Assembly: GCA_018340805.1 (NCBI GenBank)
Contig: JACMZG010000008.1
Location: forward strand, 75,915,450-75,979,449
DNA length: 64,000 nucleotides
Source of the DNA: Microvelia longipes
Lineage: Eukaryota; Arthropoda; Insecta; Hemiptera; Veliidae
Reading direction: 5' to 3'
The first letter of the stretch is position 1, and each line of letters begins with the position of its first letter. Made by a program: the position numbers and the translations under genes. Below the pieces are notes generated by a model. The model was not told the origin of the DNA. It saw only the letters and a list, made by a program, of their open reading frames with translations, and made no database searches. Below are positions 35,125 to 45,892 of the stretch, piece after piece.

Positions 35125-35685
35125 TCAGGGGGGGGGGGTCAACTTCAATGAGGAAAGGTTTGGATTCGATTATCGCAAGTTGCTATAAATCAGCGCTCTG
35201 GCGGACCTGAGTGAACTTCTCATAATCTGAGTCTGAAAGCTTTCCAAAAATTTCAAATTATATTTTTTTAACTTTAAATTTATGTAAACCATGGCAACTA
35301 TTGGTTATAACAGCTGCATTTATTGTAATAATAAATTTATTTTTCTATTCGTTCCTTATTATTTTAACCTAATACAAATGTTTCGCCATTGTCATGTTCT
35401 GTATAACAAAAATTCAGAAATTAATAGTAAAAAAAAGTTTTTTACTATAACACTGCTGATGACTGGGAAGCTTACATTTAATTAAATTATTTAATATTTT
35501 AATTATTAAATGCCAAAATCTATTTTCTAGCACGTGGATAATTTAGCCACTAATGTTCACCTGATAAAATGGATTAAATTATTAAATAAATTGAATAAAA
35601 TGTAAACTTATTTGCTATCAAAAGGGTTTTGTTTGTGGAAGTTTAAAGACGACGAGACAACGCAAAGCGCTTATTTTATGGTCCA

Positions 35686-35945
35686 TAACTAATCATAAAA
35701 TAAAACTTCGTATTTTTGTGAACCATACACATTAGTATATGTGTAAAAAAATCTGTCCAATCTTAACACTATATGAAGATTTGTGATATTTTGAAGTATT
35801 TGTGGGTTGATGACATCACACATATTTAATAAAAATAGGGTTCGGAGCATTAGGAACATTGGTTTTTGTACCAAGTTTCAATACGAGCCGAGAAAGTGTT
35901 CGAAAGTTTTTGTGTCTCATACATAATAAATCTCGTACATACATA
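35686..35945 (+). repeat. Family B repeat, copy 2
   Basis: GTGAACCATACACATTAGTA, ACACTATATGAAGATTTGTG, TGATGACATCACACAT, TTGGTTTTTGTACCAAGTTT and CATACATACATATATA parallel 20343-20650. It lies inside the 1.4-kb inverted-repeat element. Confidence 0.6.
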
Positions 35946-36617
35946 TATATATCTTGATCAGAGTTCCCCACTCCAAAAAAATCAATGTACCCCTCTATGT
36001 CAAACTACTAATGCTAATTAAACACTAGAGTTTTCTTTTGATATTTAAATAAACATTAGATAATATAAATGTGTTCTGTCATTTTCTGTCTACTGTCTTA
36101 TAACCTTTCTGTCAATTTAGGCTGTCTTCATGTCTGTCAATCAGTCATTTCGGTTCCTTTCCGACACCCCCCCCCTCTCCCCTGACCTCAACCTCATAAG
36201 CTATTTTTTTCTTTGAAAGTTCGATAAGAAGGAAATATTTTATGTTCAGAATTAAAGAAGTTTTAGGAGTGTTTGAGAGGGAGAGAGTGGTAATGTCTGG
36301 TAGTCCTCAATTATAGGTCTTTTTCACCTCACCAAAAATTATCTTCCCCATATTAAACCTCTTTAATTTTTTCTTCATTAAGCATTCTGCTTCAATAGAA
36401 GAAGGAGAGAAAGTCCTACCATCTTAAAGACTCGAGTTCAGGGGTCCATCTTCAGCGATTTGTTTGTTCCGTAGCACTCTCGGTCTCCCAAGGTAGCGGA
36501 GAAAATAGTAAGGTTGTCGGTTGTTATCGGTAAGTAAGACCAGAAACTATAGATACCTAAACAGTAAGTCTGTCGACTCAATGATGGGAAAATTTGGATT
36601 CCGATCTAAATTTGGAT

Positions 36618-36642
36618 TAGGTCTGCCGTAGCGGCAGACCTA
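36618..36642. repeat. Perfect 11-bp stem palindrome
   Basis: TAGGTCTGCCG-TAG-CGGCAGACCTA. It is GC-rich compared with its surroundings. Confidence 0.85.
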
Positions 36643-37083
36643 CTTTATAGCTGAGTAGGCGTGGCTTAACTTTCCGCTTTTTGCCTACATTTCCATTTGA
36701 AATTAAACTTTTTATACGTTTTAGTAAACTTCTAACCAGCCGAAGCGCTTTGCGTGGTCTCATCGTCTTTAAACTTCCACAAAACCCATTTGATAGCAAA
36801 TAAGTTTACATTTTATTCAATTTATTTAATAATTTAATCGATTTAATCAGGTGAACATTAGTGGCTAAATTATCCACGTGCTAGAAGATAGATTTTTTCG
36901 GTCATGAAAACTCCATTTGTCGGTCAAACAGCAAAAGCTCCAGTAGAGCCTAGCAGACTAAGAAATAAGAAAAACCCCTCAGACTGCCATCATGAAATAA
37001 GGGCTTGTTCTCCGACTGGAACTAGCTTAGAGAACTAGAGAGGGAGTCTGTACAAACAGAGTAGTGTTAGAACCAGCAGTCAA

Positions 37084-37312
37084 AAATATGTTATTGGCAA
37101 AGCGCTTTCAACCTAGCACGAGGCCATCATCAGTGCCTGTACAAACAAGTCAATAAATCAAAACTAATCAATAAAATAAAACAATAAAGTAACATAAATA
37201 CAAAACTAAATAAGAAAGATAGCAACAAAATAATTTTAGTTTTTTGACTTGTTTGTACAGGAACTGATGTTGGCCTTATGCTAGGTTGAAAGCGCTTTGC
37301 CAATAAAATATT
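37084..37312. mobile_element. Inverted repeat with hammerhead-like arms
   Basis: Left arm 37084-37151 (TTATTGGCAAAGCGCTTTCA, ACCTAGCACGAGGCCATCAT, CAGTGCCTGTACAAACAAGT) and right arm 37245-37312 are inverted copies with few mismatches and about 93 AT-rich bases between them. Outside, GCTCCAGTAGAG (36936-36947) and CTCTACTGGAGC (37359-37370) add a second inverted pair. Each arm holds a CTGATG(A/T) ... GGTTGAAAGC motif, seen also at 46001-46027. Confidence 0.65.
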
Positions 37313-38419
37313 TTTTTGGACAGACTCTTTTCTTTTACCCATAATGATCGACTCTACTGGAGCTTAATTTCATCTAAACCTATAAGCAGTCAAAGTTATT
37401 TTTGTTTTTCTGTTTAATGCAAAACATGAATAGAATTATATTATATTTATCATAGTTATTAGTTATTTAACTAATATTGTTCCACTTTTTAAATACTTAC
37501 TTGCTAAATAAATACTTAGTATTACCGTGTTTTTAAAAACTATAATTTGCAATTTTAAATAAACGCTGTTTTTAATAAAATTATTTTAAATGTTGTTACT
37601 AAAGACTTGATGGCACAATGTACCCACCTAAGAGGTCTTAAGTGCCCTGGAATTTTCCACCTGAATATAAAAAAAAGATAACCTTTTAAATATTGTTGCT
37701 GTGTTTCGTATCAAATAGTTGTAACCTTTAAAACCTTCACTCTCGAACTCAAAACTTATTAAAAGACGAAAAAATCCTTTTTAATTTAAACTTGTAACTC
37801 TATTTGTTAAATTTCTGTCTTGTTAAATGGCTATTGATTACTTTTTTAACGAAATAAAATTAAGTTGAAAAATATTTATTTGTGTACCAGGAATGAGTAA
37901 ATGAGTGAAGAGAGGAATAGGGATTTGCCCCTAGTCAGCTTTGTTGAAAGGACTTAGCATAGTGGGATAGAAAACGTAGCCAAGAGACTCTGTAATTGCA
38001 TTTCACTGTTTTCCTCTAGACTACACTTGTTCATCGTATATTTTTCAAGGATAATATTAATGACCTTTCTTGGAGGGGTGGGAGATTTTCAAAAAAATGT
38101 GAGGTCAAGGCAAAAAACTAAAAAAATACAGCACAAAATGATCTTTTAGTAAAGTAATGGCTTTTTACAGAAAGTATATTTTTCTTGTATATATTATGCC
38201 CAGTTATAAAATTAACCGTTTTAATGGATACATGGAGTAAAGAAGTAGCATAAGATTTTATTAACAAAACTATGTCAGTCTTATTATTAATAATTTTATA
38301 CCAAAATGATAAAACTACATCTCCCAATGTGTAATAACTTTGAATAATGAATTAGTATCTGCAGTGAATTCATTTCTATTAAGTATATCTCCACATTAAG
38401 TAAGTATTATTTTACAAAG
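37313..38419. other. AT-rich spacer, no gene recognised
   Basis: Only short frames are seen here. No repeat family was recognised by eye. Confidence 0.4.
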
Positions 38420-38600
38420 TCGGGTATGAAGTATCTCGAAACGTGTCATCTCGAAATTGGATTCGCTACTCTTATTCTCTCTACTTCGTACTCGCTTCGC
38501 TCTTCCTCAGCTAGTAAATACATTACTTTTATTCCCAGTGGTCACCAATCCAGGTACTGACCTGATGATCGATGCGCAACATAACTCATTACGATGATGC
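38420..38600 (-). repeat. Family A 3'-end fragment
   Basis: Minus strand: TCAGTACCTGGATTGGTGAC, CACTGGGAATAAAAGTAATG, GAGGAAGAGCGAAGCGAGTA, and the end GAGATACTTCATACCCGAC. Box C (TGGATTGGTGACCACTGGGA) is kept, and the CTGGGAATA after it is even closer to true 5S than in other copies. Box A is lost. Confidence 0.65.
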
Positions 38601-38787
38601 TGACTCATTATCGATGATGATAACATCTATGATAACAAAAACCATAGATTTGCTTGCTGTGTTAAAACCAAACCTACTTAGATGCCTTAAATCATTAGAT
38701 GCCAGTTTTGAACAGTTTTGTTCAAAAGTTAACAAAACTGTTTAGTTTTGTAGAGCATTGTGTTTTTATCCATAATGTCCTACATCC

Positions 38788-38824
38788 CTGAAGATGCCTC
38801 CCACAGTGAAAGCAAAACGTCGGA
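38788..38824 (+). other. Hammerhead-like / Penelope-end-like motif
   Basis: CTGAAGATGCCTCCCACAGT followed by GAAAGCAAAACGTCGG. The motif CTGA-GA, a short stem-loop and GAAACG recurs at the ends of Penelope-like retroelements and contains hammerhead core elements. Here the stem is degraded. Assignment rests on the motif only. Confidence 0.3.
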
Positions 38825-38957
38825 TTCTTCATCTACATTGACGCGGTCACCACCGGAAGAGCTAATTTTCTTAATCAGCTTGGTTAACTTAGTTATTTTA
38901 TTTCACTATTTGGCAAATAACTAAAAGTTATTTGCATTTTTTGGCGAAAGGTAATAC

Positions 38958-39960
38958 GGTATAATAGACTAAGAGCCCAGGGGTGTTTTGTTAATAAAAA
39001 GTGTAATGGCTGGAACCGGTCTCAATTTTTCGTAAATACCTTCCTGAACAAGGATCTGCAATTCTGCCGACTCGTATCGGATGGGTGTCCCAGGCAGAAC
39101 CTTTGACCCCTAAAGTGCGTTCAGCCTGGGACACCCATCCGATACGAGTCGGCAGAATTGCAGATCCTTGTTCAGGAAGGTATTTACGAAAAATTAAGAC
39201 CGGTTCCAGCCATTACACTGTTTGATAACTGGGGTGGTAAATTTGACCTATAAAGTGCGTTCTGCCTGGGACCCATCCGATACGAGTCGGCAGAATTGCA
39301 GATCCTTGTTCAGGAAGGTATTTACGAAAAATTAAGACCGGTTTCCAGCCATTACACTGTTTGATAACTGGGTGGTAAATTTGACCTGTAAAGTGCGTTC
39401 TGCCTGGGGACACCCATCCGATACGAGTCGGCAGAATTGCAGATCCTTGTTCAGGAAGGTATTTACGAAAAATTGAGACCAGTTCCAGCCATTACACTGT
39501 TTGATAACTGGGGTGGTAAATTTGACCTGTAAAGTGCGTTCTGCCTGGGACGCCCATCCGATACGAGTCGGCAGAATTGCAGATCCTTGTTCAGGAAGGT
39601 ATTTACGAAAAAATTGAGACCAGTTCCAGCCATTACACTGTTTGATAACTGGGTGGTAAAATTTGACCTGTAAAGTGCGTTCTGCCTGGGACGCCCCATC
39701 CGATAGAGTCGGCAGAATTGCAGATCCTTGTTCAGGAAGGTATTACGAAAAAAATTAAACCCGTTTCCAGCCATTACACTTTTTATTAACTTGGGTGGTA
39801 AATTGACCTGTAAAGTGCGTTCTGCCTGGACACCCATCCGATACGAGTCTGCAGAATTACAGATCCTTGTTCAGGAAGGTATTTTACGAAAAATTGAGAC
39901 CGAGCCATTACAACTTTTTTATTAACAAAAACCCAAAACATGGGCTCTTTGGTCTATAAC
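38958..39960. mobile_element. Inverted-arm element filled with 140-bp tandem repeats
   Basis: Outer ends TATAATAGACTAAGAGCCC and GGGCTCTTTGGTCTATA are inverted, and both continue into TTGTTAATAAAAA and GTAATGGCT. Inside, one unit on the left (39000-39110) points the opposite way, then six head-to-tail units run to 39900. The GGCAGAATTG point recurs at 39151, 39289, 39430, 39570, 39711 and 39850, a period of 138-141. Open frames at 39213-39837 only read the repeat. Arms plus array gives the same plan as the element at 16724-17328. Confidence 0.85.
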
Positions 39961-40229
39961 TGATTGACTAAATTCGTTTAGAAATGTATGTGTTAAAACA
40001 TTCAAAATAACATATTTTATACAAATAATCATAATATAATTCCTTAAATTTTGCATTTAATTTTTTCTTTCTTAATGTTTTAAACTGATACATATTTTTG
40101 GCTTAATAGATACTTTCTAGAAATAATATACCTGGGCTCTGTGCTGTTTCCAAAACCCGAATTAATAATACATTTATTAATGATGATTCATCTCCATTTA
40201 GGAAGATGTGTAACTTCTTTCTGTCTACC

Positions 40230-40345
40230 GATTGGCTAAATATATCCATACATAAAAACATACGTATATACGTACGTACATACATACTCTCAAACACACA
40301 CATACATACATACAGACCCAACCAAATCGTTTCGACTTTAGGAAA
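40230..40345 (-). repeat. Possible family A 5' fragment
   Basis: Contains the CATACATACATACAGACCCA stretch and GAAGGAGCTGAAACG, which sit where family A has the inverted GTCTGT tract and CAGGTGTTT. Diverged. Confidence 0.35.
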
Positions 40346-40394
40346 TTGAAGGAGCTGAAACGTCTTTAATAAATAAAAAAGTGGAAACCATTTT

Positions 40395-40800
40395 AAAAAA
40401 TCGGGTGCAGGATTTTTCGGAACTTTTATTTCATCATCTTCGTAACGCTTACTCTCACTACTTCAAATTCGCTTCAATCGTCATCAGAATATAAAAATCA
40501 CCAAATTTATACGACGTTACGCCATCTGACTCACTTTGCTTCTCCTCACACAAGAAATATATATTTATTTCATATAATCCAGCGGTCACATGATCGCTGG
40601 GAATATATGAAAATGGTTGCGCCTGGATATGTATCCAGGCACTGATCTCACTCGATGCTGCTTAACTTGTATGATCCAACATAATCCGTTGTTGTACTTG
40701 CCGTATTCAAACAAAACGTAGTATATACTTTGAATTACACTGATTTAGTACGTAAAGGGATACACTTGTACCAAATTATAACTCTATAAAGAATATACTT
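40395..40800 (-). mobile_element. Family A 3' part with rearranged 5S-like block
   Basis: Minus-strand end reads GCACCCGATTTTTT. Next to it come CTTCGTAACGC (inverted GAGCGTAGC region), a 5S-like zone at 40565-40682 and ACTTGTACCAAATT (seen inverted). In the 5S zone box A (GTTAAGCAGCATCGAG) is intact, but box C is split: CCTGGATACATATCCAGG and CCAGCGATCATGTGACCGCTGG are each small palindromes separated by about 27 bases. Confidence 0.7.
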
Positions 40801-41590
40801 AAAGTCCTACTTTTGTTTTAATTCAGGTTTGTTTAGAGTTAAAGTCGAAGAGTCCTTTGGACATACCAAACTTCTTTACATCCTTAATCGAGTTAAGTCT
40901 TAAATAAAGTACAAATTACATGTAAACTATGTAGTCTTATCCAGGCTGTTAAGTTATAAAGAAGTAAGTTTTAATACTTAAATATACGTACCAAAATTTC
41001 TCATTTTACAGCTAAAAACCTAAAAGGTCAAATCCATCTTAAAATGGTATCTTAAACAACTTGTTCATATTCTTCACGCTTATGGTCAATCCTTACAATT
41101 TATAACCGTTAGGTAATTTACCAATTATGATCTTCTGACTAATTAAATCTAATCAGTTACCTATGCGGAAATGGATTACGGCCTTAATCTGATAAAACCT
41201 GTTATGGTAACAAGTACTAATTACATACCTATCATAAATAACTTTAAATATCTGATTAGGTTTATAATCTACAAAATTTAATTCGAAAATGCATAAAATC
41301 AGGCTACTGATGGCCAGTGGTCACCATAAATATACAGGCTTAAAATCAATCTCAAAATGCTAAATCAATCTCTCGCACAAGGGCTGTAAAAACAAAACGT
41401 CTCAAATATAAACAAATAAAGGGCTTTATCTCAATAATTATAATACTATAAATAACCAATTTATTCATTGCATTACTTATAAGATTGTCATGCTTTAAAA
41501 TTAAATATAAGGGCTAATATTAATTCAAAATCATACACGGCTAAATCAATCTACAAAATATACCGTACTAAAACAATCTCAAAATATAAA
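40801..41590. other. AT-rich stretch with diverged AAGGGCTAAA-type units
   Basis: From about 41320, phrases such as GGCTTAAAATCAATCTCAAA and AAGGGCTAATATT recur irregularly and become a regular 27-bp repeat at 41695. The remainder is unassigned. Confidence 0.4.
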
Positions 41591-41698
41591 ATAAAAAAAA
41601 TAAATAACCATTTATTGCATAACATAATTACATACTTTTAAATTAATACTGATTAATACTTATTTAATTTCATGCAAATCGGCCTGAGCCGTGGTACC
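41591..41698 (-). repeat. Retroelement 3'-end-like repeat, copy 2
   Basis: Minus strand begins TAGGTACCACGGCTCAGGCC and ends near TGCAATAAATGGTTATTTAT, matching 33701-33812. It is embedded in 27-bp tandem repeats. Confidence 0.55.
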
Positions 41699-41950
41699 TA
41701 AATATACAAGGGTTAAAACAATCTCAAAATATGCAAGGGCTAAATCAATCTCAAAATATACAAGGGCTAAAACAATCTCAAAATATAAAATAAATAACCA
41801 TTTATTGCATAACATAATTACATACTATTTAAAATTAATACTGATTAATACTTATTTAATTTCATGCAAATCGGCCTGAGCCGTGGTACCTAAATATACA
41901 AGGGTTAAAACAATCTCATAATATACAAGGGCTAAAACAATCTCAAAATG
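41695..41950. repeat. 27-bp tandem repeat interrupted by a retroelement-end repeat
   Basis: Units AAATATACAAGGGCTAAAAC plus AATCTCA occur three times before and two to three times after the copy at 41791-41890. That pattern could reflect duplication of a larger unit (repeat plus retro-end, about 200 bp). Confidence 0.7.
41791..41890 (-). repeat. Retroelement 3'-end-like repeat, copy 3
   Basis: Almost identical to 41591-41698 and at a 197-bp offset. Together with the flanking 27-bp units this indicates a tandem duplication rather than independent insertion. Confidence 0.6.
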
Positions 41951-42299
41951 CTTTCAGTAAAGATAGAAGAACGACTGTGTAATTACTATACCTACTATAC
42001 ACATAATATTAAGGATTAACATTTCTGCCGGAAACGAGGGCTTCGTTTAAGTATTTTTAGAGCTCAATATCAAAAAAATGGTCCGGCAATACAACAACTC
42101 TATGAGACCAAAAAAAACCGAGAAATCCCGGAAGAAACTAAAGATTGATACGAGGACAACGAATTTTTAAAAAGCGACGTTTTTTGTTTATCTAGATTAA
42201 GAATCTAGTAAAACCACTTTTTTAAACTAAAAACCGAAATAACCAGGTAATATAACCCGAGAATCTAAAATAACTTTAAATATTTACAGAGCAAATTAT

Positions 42300-42690
42300 C
42301 TTTAAAATGCGTACTCTCGCTCCCGTCCTTAACGATCCAATTTAGCTTAACTATCCGGTTTACGTTTTATAACTTGAGCAGACATTACTATACTAGTTTC
42401 TAATTTTTTACAAGATTTTTCAAAATAATTGCGCTGTAATCTATAAGTTATAATAAAGCTTTAACTAAGTTTTAATTTAGTGCAAATAATTGTGTGTATA
42501 GTTTTGTATAACTGAAATATGAGCATTTCTTGCAAAAAAATAAATTACAAAAAATAATGCAACAGTTTGTGTTATAAAGTATAAACCGAAAACTCAAGCT
42601 AATATAGTTTGTTTAGTATAGAAGCACAAACTTCAAAGACGATTTGCGGAGGTTTACATGCAAACCTCTGTGCCAGAATTCTTTAAAGCT
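42300..42690. mobile_element. Family D repeat, diverged foldback copy
   Basis: Left: ATGCGTACTCTCGCTCCCGT, CCTTAACGATCCAATTTAGC, CGGTTTACGTTTTATAACTT. Right: TATAAAGTATAAACCGAAAA, CTCAAGCTAATATAG, TTGTTTAGTATAGAAGCACA, CCTCTGTGCCAGAATT. The two sides are inverted to each other and match family D elsewhere. Confidence 0.55.
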
Positions 42691-43174
42691 ATGCTCCTAA
42701 TTCCAAAATTGGCTCTGTATATTTGAATTAATTTAAAGCTCAGTTTATCCTGATTTCCGAAAGGTGTTTGCGCTTTTACTTTACATATTTGAAATTAACG
42801 GATGGTTAGGCTATTGCTTAGGCTATGATTTATAAATCAAAATCTTTAATTAGAAACAGAAAATTTAAACTAACTTAGAAACTTACAAGACTTTTCAGAA
42901 TTGACTTAGATAGTCTTCACCATCTCCGACACATTTCCTTCCTCAGATAATAGAATTAAAGAACCTCTGTTTTATGTTCAAGGAAAAATTATACACGCAT
43001 GATGTTGACAAGCACTTATTTCTATGGATGCCTAAAAACAAGGGAGGATGGCAAAGTCGTTACTATAAGGAGCAGGAGATGAAGGAGGAGGAGGAATACG
43101 AGAAGAAGATGATGTACGAGGGCCTAGGGAGCTTTTTCTCCTTTAGTAACCATATCTCTGCATATTAGTTATCT
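42691..43174. other. No gene recognised
   Basis: The frame 42974-43168 encodes a Glu-rich segment (KEQEMKEEEEYEKKM) from a GAGGAGGAGGA run. It has no domain and no splice context that could be judged. Confidence 0.3.
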
Positions 43175-43515
43175 AGGCATGAGTAACATGACTATGACCA
43201 TGACATGACTATAACTATAACGACATGACTATGACCATAGCGGCATGACTATAGCTATAACGGCATGATTATGACCAAAACGACATGACTATGACCATTA
43301 CATGACTGACATATCTATGACCTTAACAGCATGATTTTGATTATAACGACATGAATATGACCATAACGACAAGATTATGAGCATAACGGCCTGACTATGA
43401 CTATAACGGCAGGACTATGACCATAACGGCATGATTATGACCATAACGGCATGACTATGACTATAACAACATGACTATGACCATAACGACATGACTATGA
43501 CCATAACGACATGAG
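43175..43515. repeat. 20-bp minisatellite, about 17 units
   Basis: Unit CATGACTATGACCATAACGG with C/G and T/C variants, flanked by shorter degenerate ATGAC units. Confidence 0.92.
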
Positions 43516-44792
43516 GACTGTGAAGCATACAACTTAAACAAGAAATTAATTGTTGTGCTGTAAAAAAAGTTTCAATAGAGATTTTTTCAAACCTAATGTT
43601 TGAAAAACCACCTCCGCACCAGAAATCATTTTTTTGGATTTTAATAAATATAATTTTATTATTATTATGAATATGAAACTTTTATTTAAAAACAACAATT
43701 TTGAGAGAAAGTTGTTTGTATTGAGTTGATAGTTGACGGGAGAAGAAAGTTTCATAAATGTTTAAAGGACGACAGGTATGCGATAGAATTGCTAAGTTCA
43801 CTGATACTGTGAATGAAGGATGAAGAGAGAGACAAGCGAGAGGGAGACGAGGGAGAGCACAAAAGGGATGCTTGTTTGTTTCTATTCTAGTATTATATTT
43901 CTCATTAGATTGAACAAAATCTATGGCTCTATGTCGCTACACCAGATTCATAATATAAGGCAAATATCTTCAGTTTCAAGTACAATAATAATAATAATAA
44001 TAAAACAACATATGTAAAATAAAGATTAGAGTGTTTGCTTCGGTGATGTTTTGATCTGGAGATCGTCCCCTCCCTGGTATCAGCCAGATGTGGTCTGGGG
44101 GTGGTCGTAATTCTGCGGAGAGTTATATTAGATGTAATTTAAGGTTAGGTCCTAAGGAAGCCAGAGAAGGAAAGAGATAGTACTGCGGCTTATTGAGTAA
44201 AAGCCGAGGAGGGTGAGCAGAGCTAAGAGAAAAGCAGGTTTTTCCTCTCGGCGATCAAGTAGTGAATAGTTGGTGTAAGCTCCGGTAGGAGCGCTAGAGA
44301 TCGGAGTAGAGCACTACGCTCGATATGACCACGTTGCCAAGTCTATCCCCACCACCGATTCCCTTTCCCTCTGCCACCACTGACATAGAAACTTAATGCC
44401 GCATTCTGCCTCCTCACTCAACCTCTCTCACTCACCCTCTCTAACTCACCCTCTCTCACTTCTTTCATGCCACCTATATCACTTATCTGCGTTTCCTTAT
44501 CACTTTTGAATATTCGCGCCGTATCTTCACCTTATAGTAAAAGGAACAAGAGCTAACTTGACGCGGGACGGAGCGTCTATTCAAAATATATACCCTGTAG
44601 GAAGTACGAGCCCATTTCATGTCATTTATATAAAATTCAAACTATTTTCTTGGCTAGTCTCTTTACGCGATACCACCACTTTCTACAATTTTAGAATTAA
44701 CTCGGAAAATTCTTCATAATAACAAAACATAGTAAACCAAACCTAATTAGTAACAACAAAATTAATTACTAAACAAATAAAAATGTAATTCA
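43516..44792. other. Unassigned region with a GC-richer island
   Basis: 43988-44003 is a short (AAT)n run. 44040-44580 is GC-richer, with a GGAGATCG pair, CTAAGAGAAAAGCAG and a CTCTCTCACTCACCCTCTCT pyrimidine tract (44411-44462). No open frame above 70 codons and no known motif were seen. It could be a host exon/promoter region or an unknown element. Confidence 0.35.
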
Positions 44793-45563
44793 GAAAGAAA
44801 ATCGGGTACGGGGTACCTCGGAACTTTCCTAATTACATCGGATTCGCTACGCTCATCCTCCCAGCTTCGGACTCGCTTCGCTCGTCCTCTGATAGTCAAT
44901 ACACTGACCACGCTCGATGCTGCTTAACTTTTATGATCGACCAGCAATCATGAATATACTTTTTCTATTAAAACAAAACTTTGTACACATATGTATTACG
45001 TCAAGGGATACACTTGTAACTTGTACTAAATTTCAACTCAATTGGAATATTTTCCGTATTTTACAATTTTTTAAATAGCGTATACAATTCATTGGATAAA
45101 ATGAATAATAATGAATTTTATTGGATAATAATGAATTAATGCTGATGATGAGATGAAACTTAGCACATATGTTAGTGTTATGCATGGCTACATGTGTGCC
45201 AAATTTTAATAGGATCTCATAATTTTTCCGTATTTTATGAGTTTTCGAAATTTTTTCTTAGTCATTATTGCGGGTCACTGACGTCACAAAAAATATTTTT
45301 CAAATAGCACAACTACAGCAATAGACTGATTTTTTTTACTAAGTTTCAACTCTCTAACATAAATTCACTGGGAGCTACGATGGTAACAGACACACACACT
45401 CTCTCTCACACACACACACATACAGGCAACTTTGCATTGTAAACCACTCAGTAGGCCTTAGAAACGCCTAAAACGGATAATTCCGATGACATCCCGGTTT
45501 CGGATTATTTTGCAAACACAATACTTTTCCTATATACCTACGGTATAAATGAGGAAAAGTAAA
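44793..45563 (-). mobile_element. Family A repeat, most complete copy
   Basis: Reading on the minus strand from 45563: hairpin ACTTTTCC ... GGAAAAGT (45560-45523), GTATTGTGTTTGCAAAATAA, TCCGAAACCGGGATG, ATCCGTTTTAGGCG, a (TG)n tract, GTTACCATCGTAGCTCCCAG, AGAGAGTTGAAACTTAG, GTGACGTCAGTGACCCGCAA, TAATGACTAAGAAAAAAT, GGCACACATGTAGCCATGC, TAAGTTTCATCTCATCATCA, box A with GTTAAGCAGCATCGAGCG, GGACGAGCGAAGCGAGTCCG, GATGAGCGTAGCGAATCCGA, GAGGTACCCCGTACCCGATT. Box C is deleted in this copy. About 770 bp, no ORF. Confidence 0.85.
45523..45560. repeat. Terminal hairpin of family A
   Basis: ACTTTTCC and GGAAAAGT pair perfectly. The loop itself contains TATACC/GGTATA (TATACCTACGGTATA on the plus strand), so the end folds into a two-part stem. 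Confidence 0.8.
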
Positions 45564-45892
45564 AATGTAAGCATAAAAGTAAAAATGGTAAAATAGTAAG
45601 GAATTAAACACATTTACAAGTGATAGAATGTTTAAAATATTTAGAGGTGATACGAACCATATAAATTTATTTTCAACTAATCTTAATAACCAAAGAAACC
45701 TTTACACACATTTTAATATTTGGGTTAGTCATAACACACTCAGATGAGGGATTTGAGAGGCCATGAAAAATTCCGAGCATCAACTGTTCACTAGCAAAAT
45801 TTTGATAATTTTATTTAAAATGCTAGTGAATTAAAATAGTTATTACTTCTAAATATATCTATTTTTCCGCTTAATCTTTAAGATAGCACTGG

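Larger units (their letters stand above)
35515..36897. mobile_element. 1.4-kb element with 155-bp terminal inverted repeats
   Basis: Left terminal repeat 35515-35672 and right terminal repeat 36743-36897 pair closely: TCTAGCACGTGGATAATTTA, GCCACTAATGTTCACCTGAT, ATAAAATGTAAACTTATTTG, GAAGTTTAAAGACGA and GCAAAGCGCTT. Inside are a family B copy (35686-35945), a C-rich run (36168-36177) and a perfect palindrome at 36618-36642. No transposase ORF is visible, so it is non-autonomous. Long terminal inverted repeats of this size occur in several DNA transposon groups; the type was not determined. Confidence 0.7.

Noticed and set aside
35126..35140. G-rich run as a G-quadruplex site
   Set aside because: It is a single uninterrupted G run; four separated G tracts are not present.
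39213..39925. Frames of 65-124 codons
   Set aside because: They are products of the 140-bp tandem repeat in the inverted-arm element.
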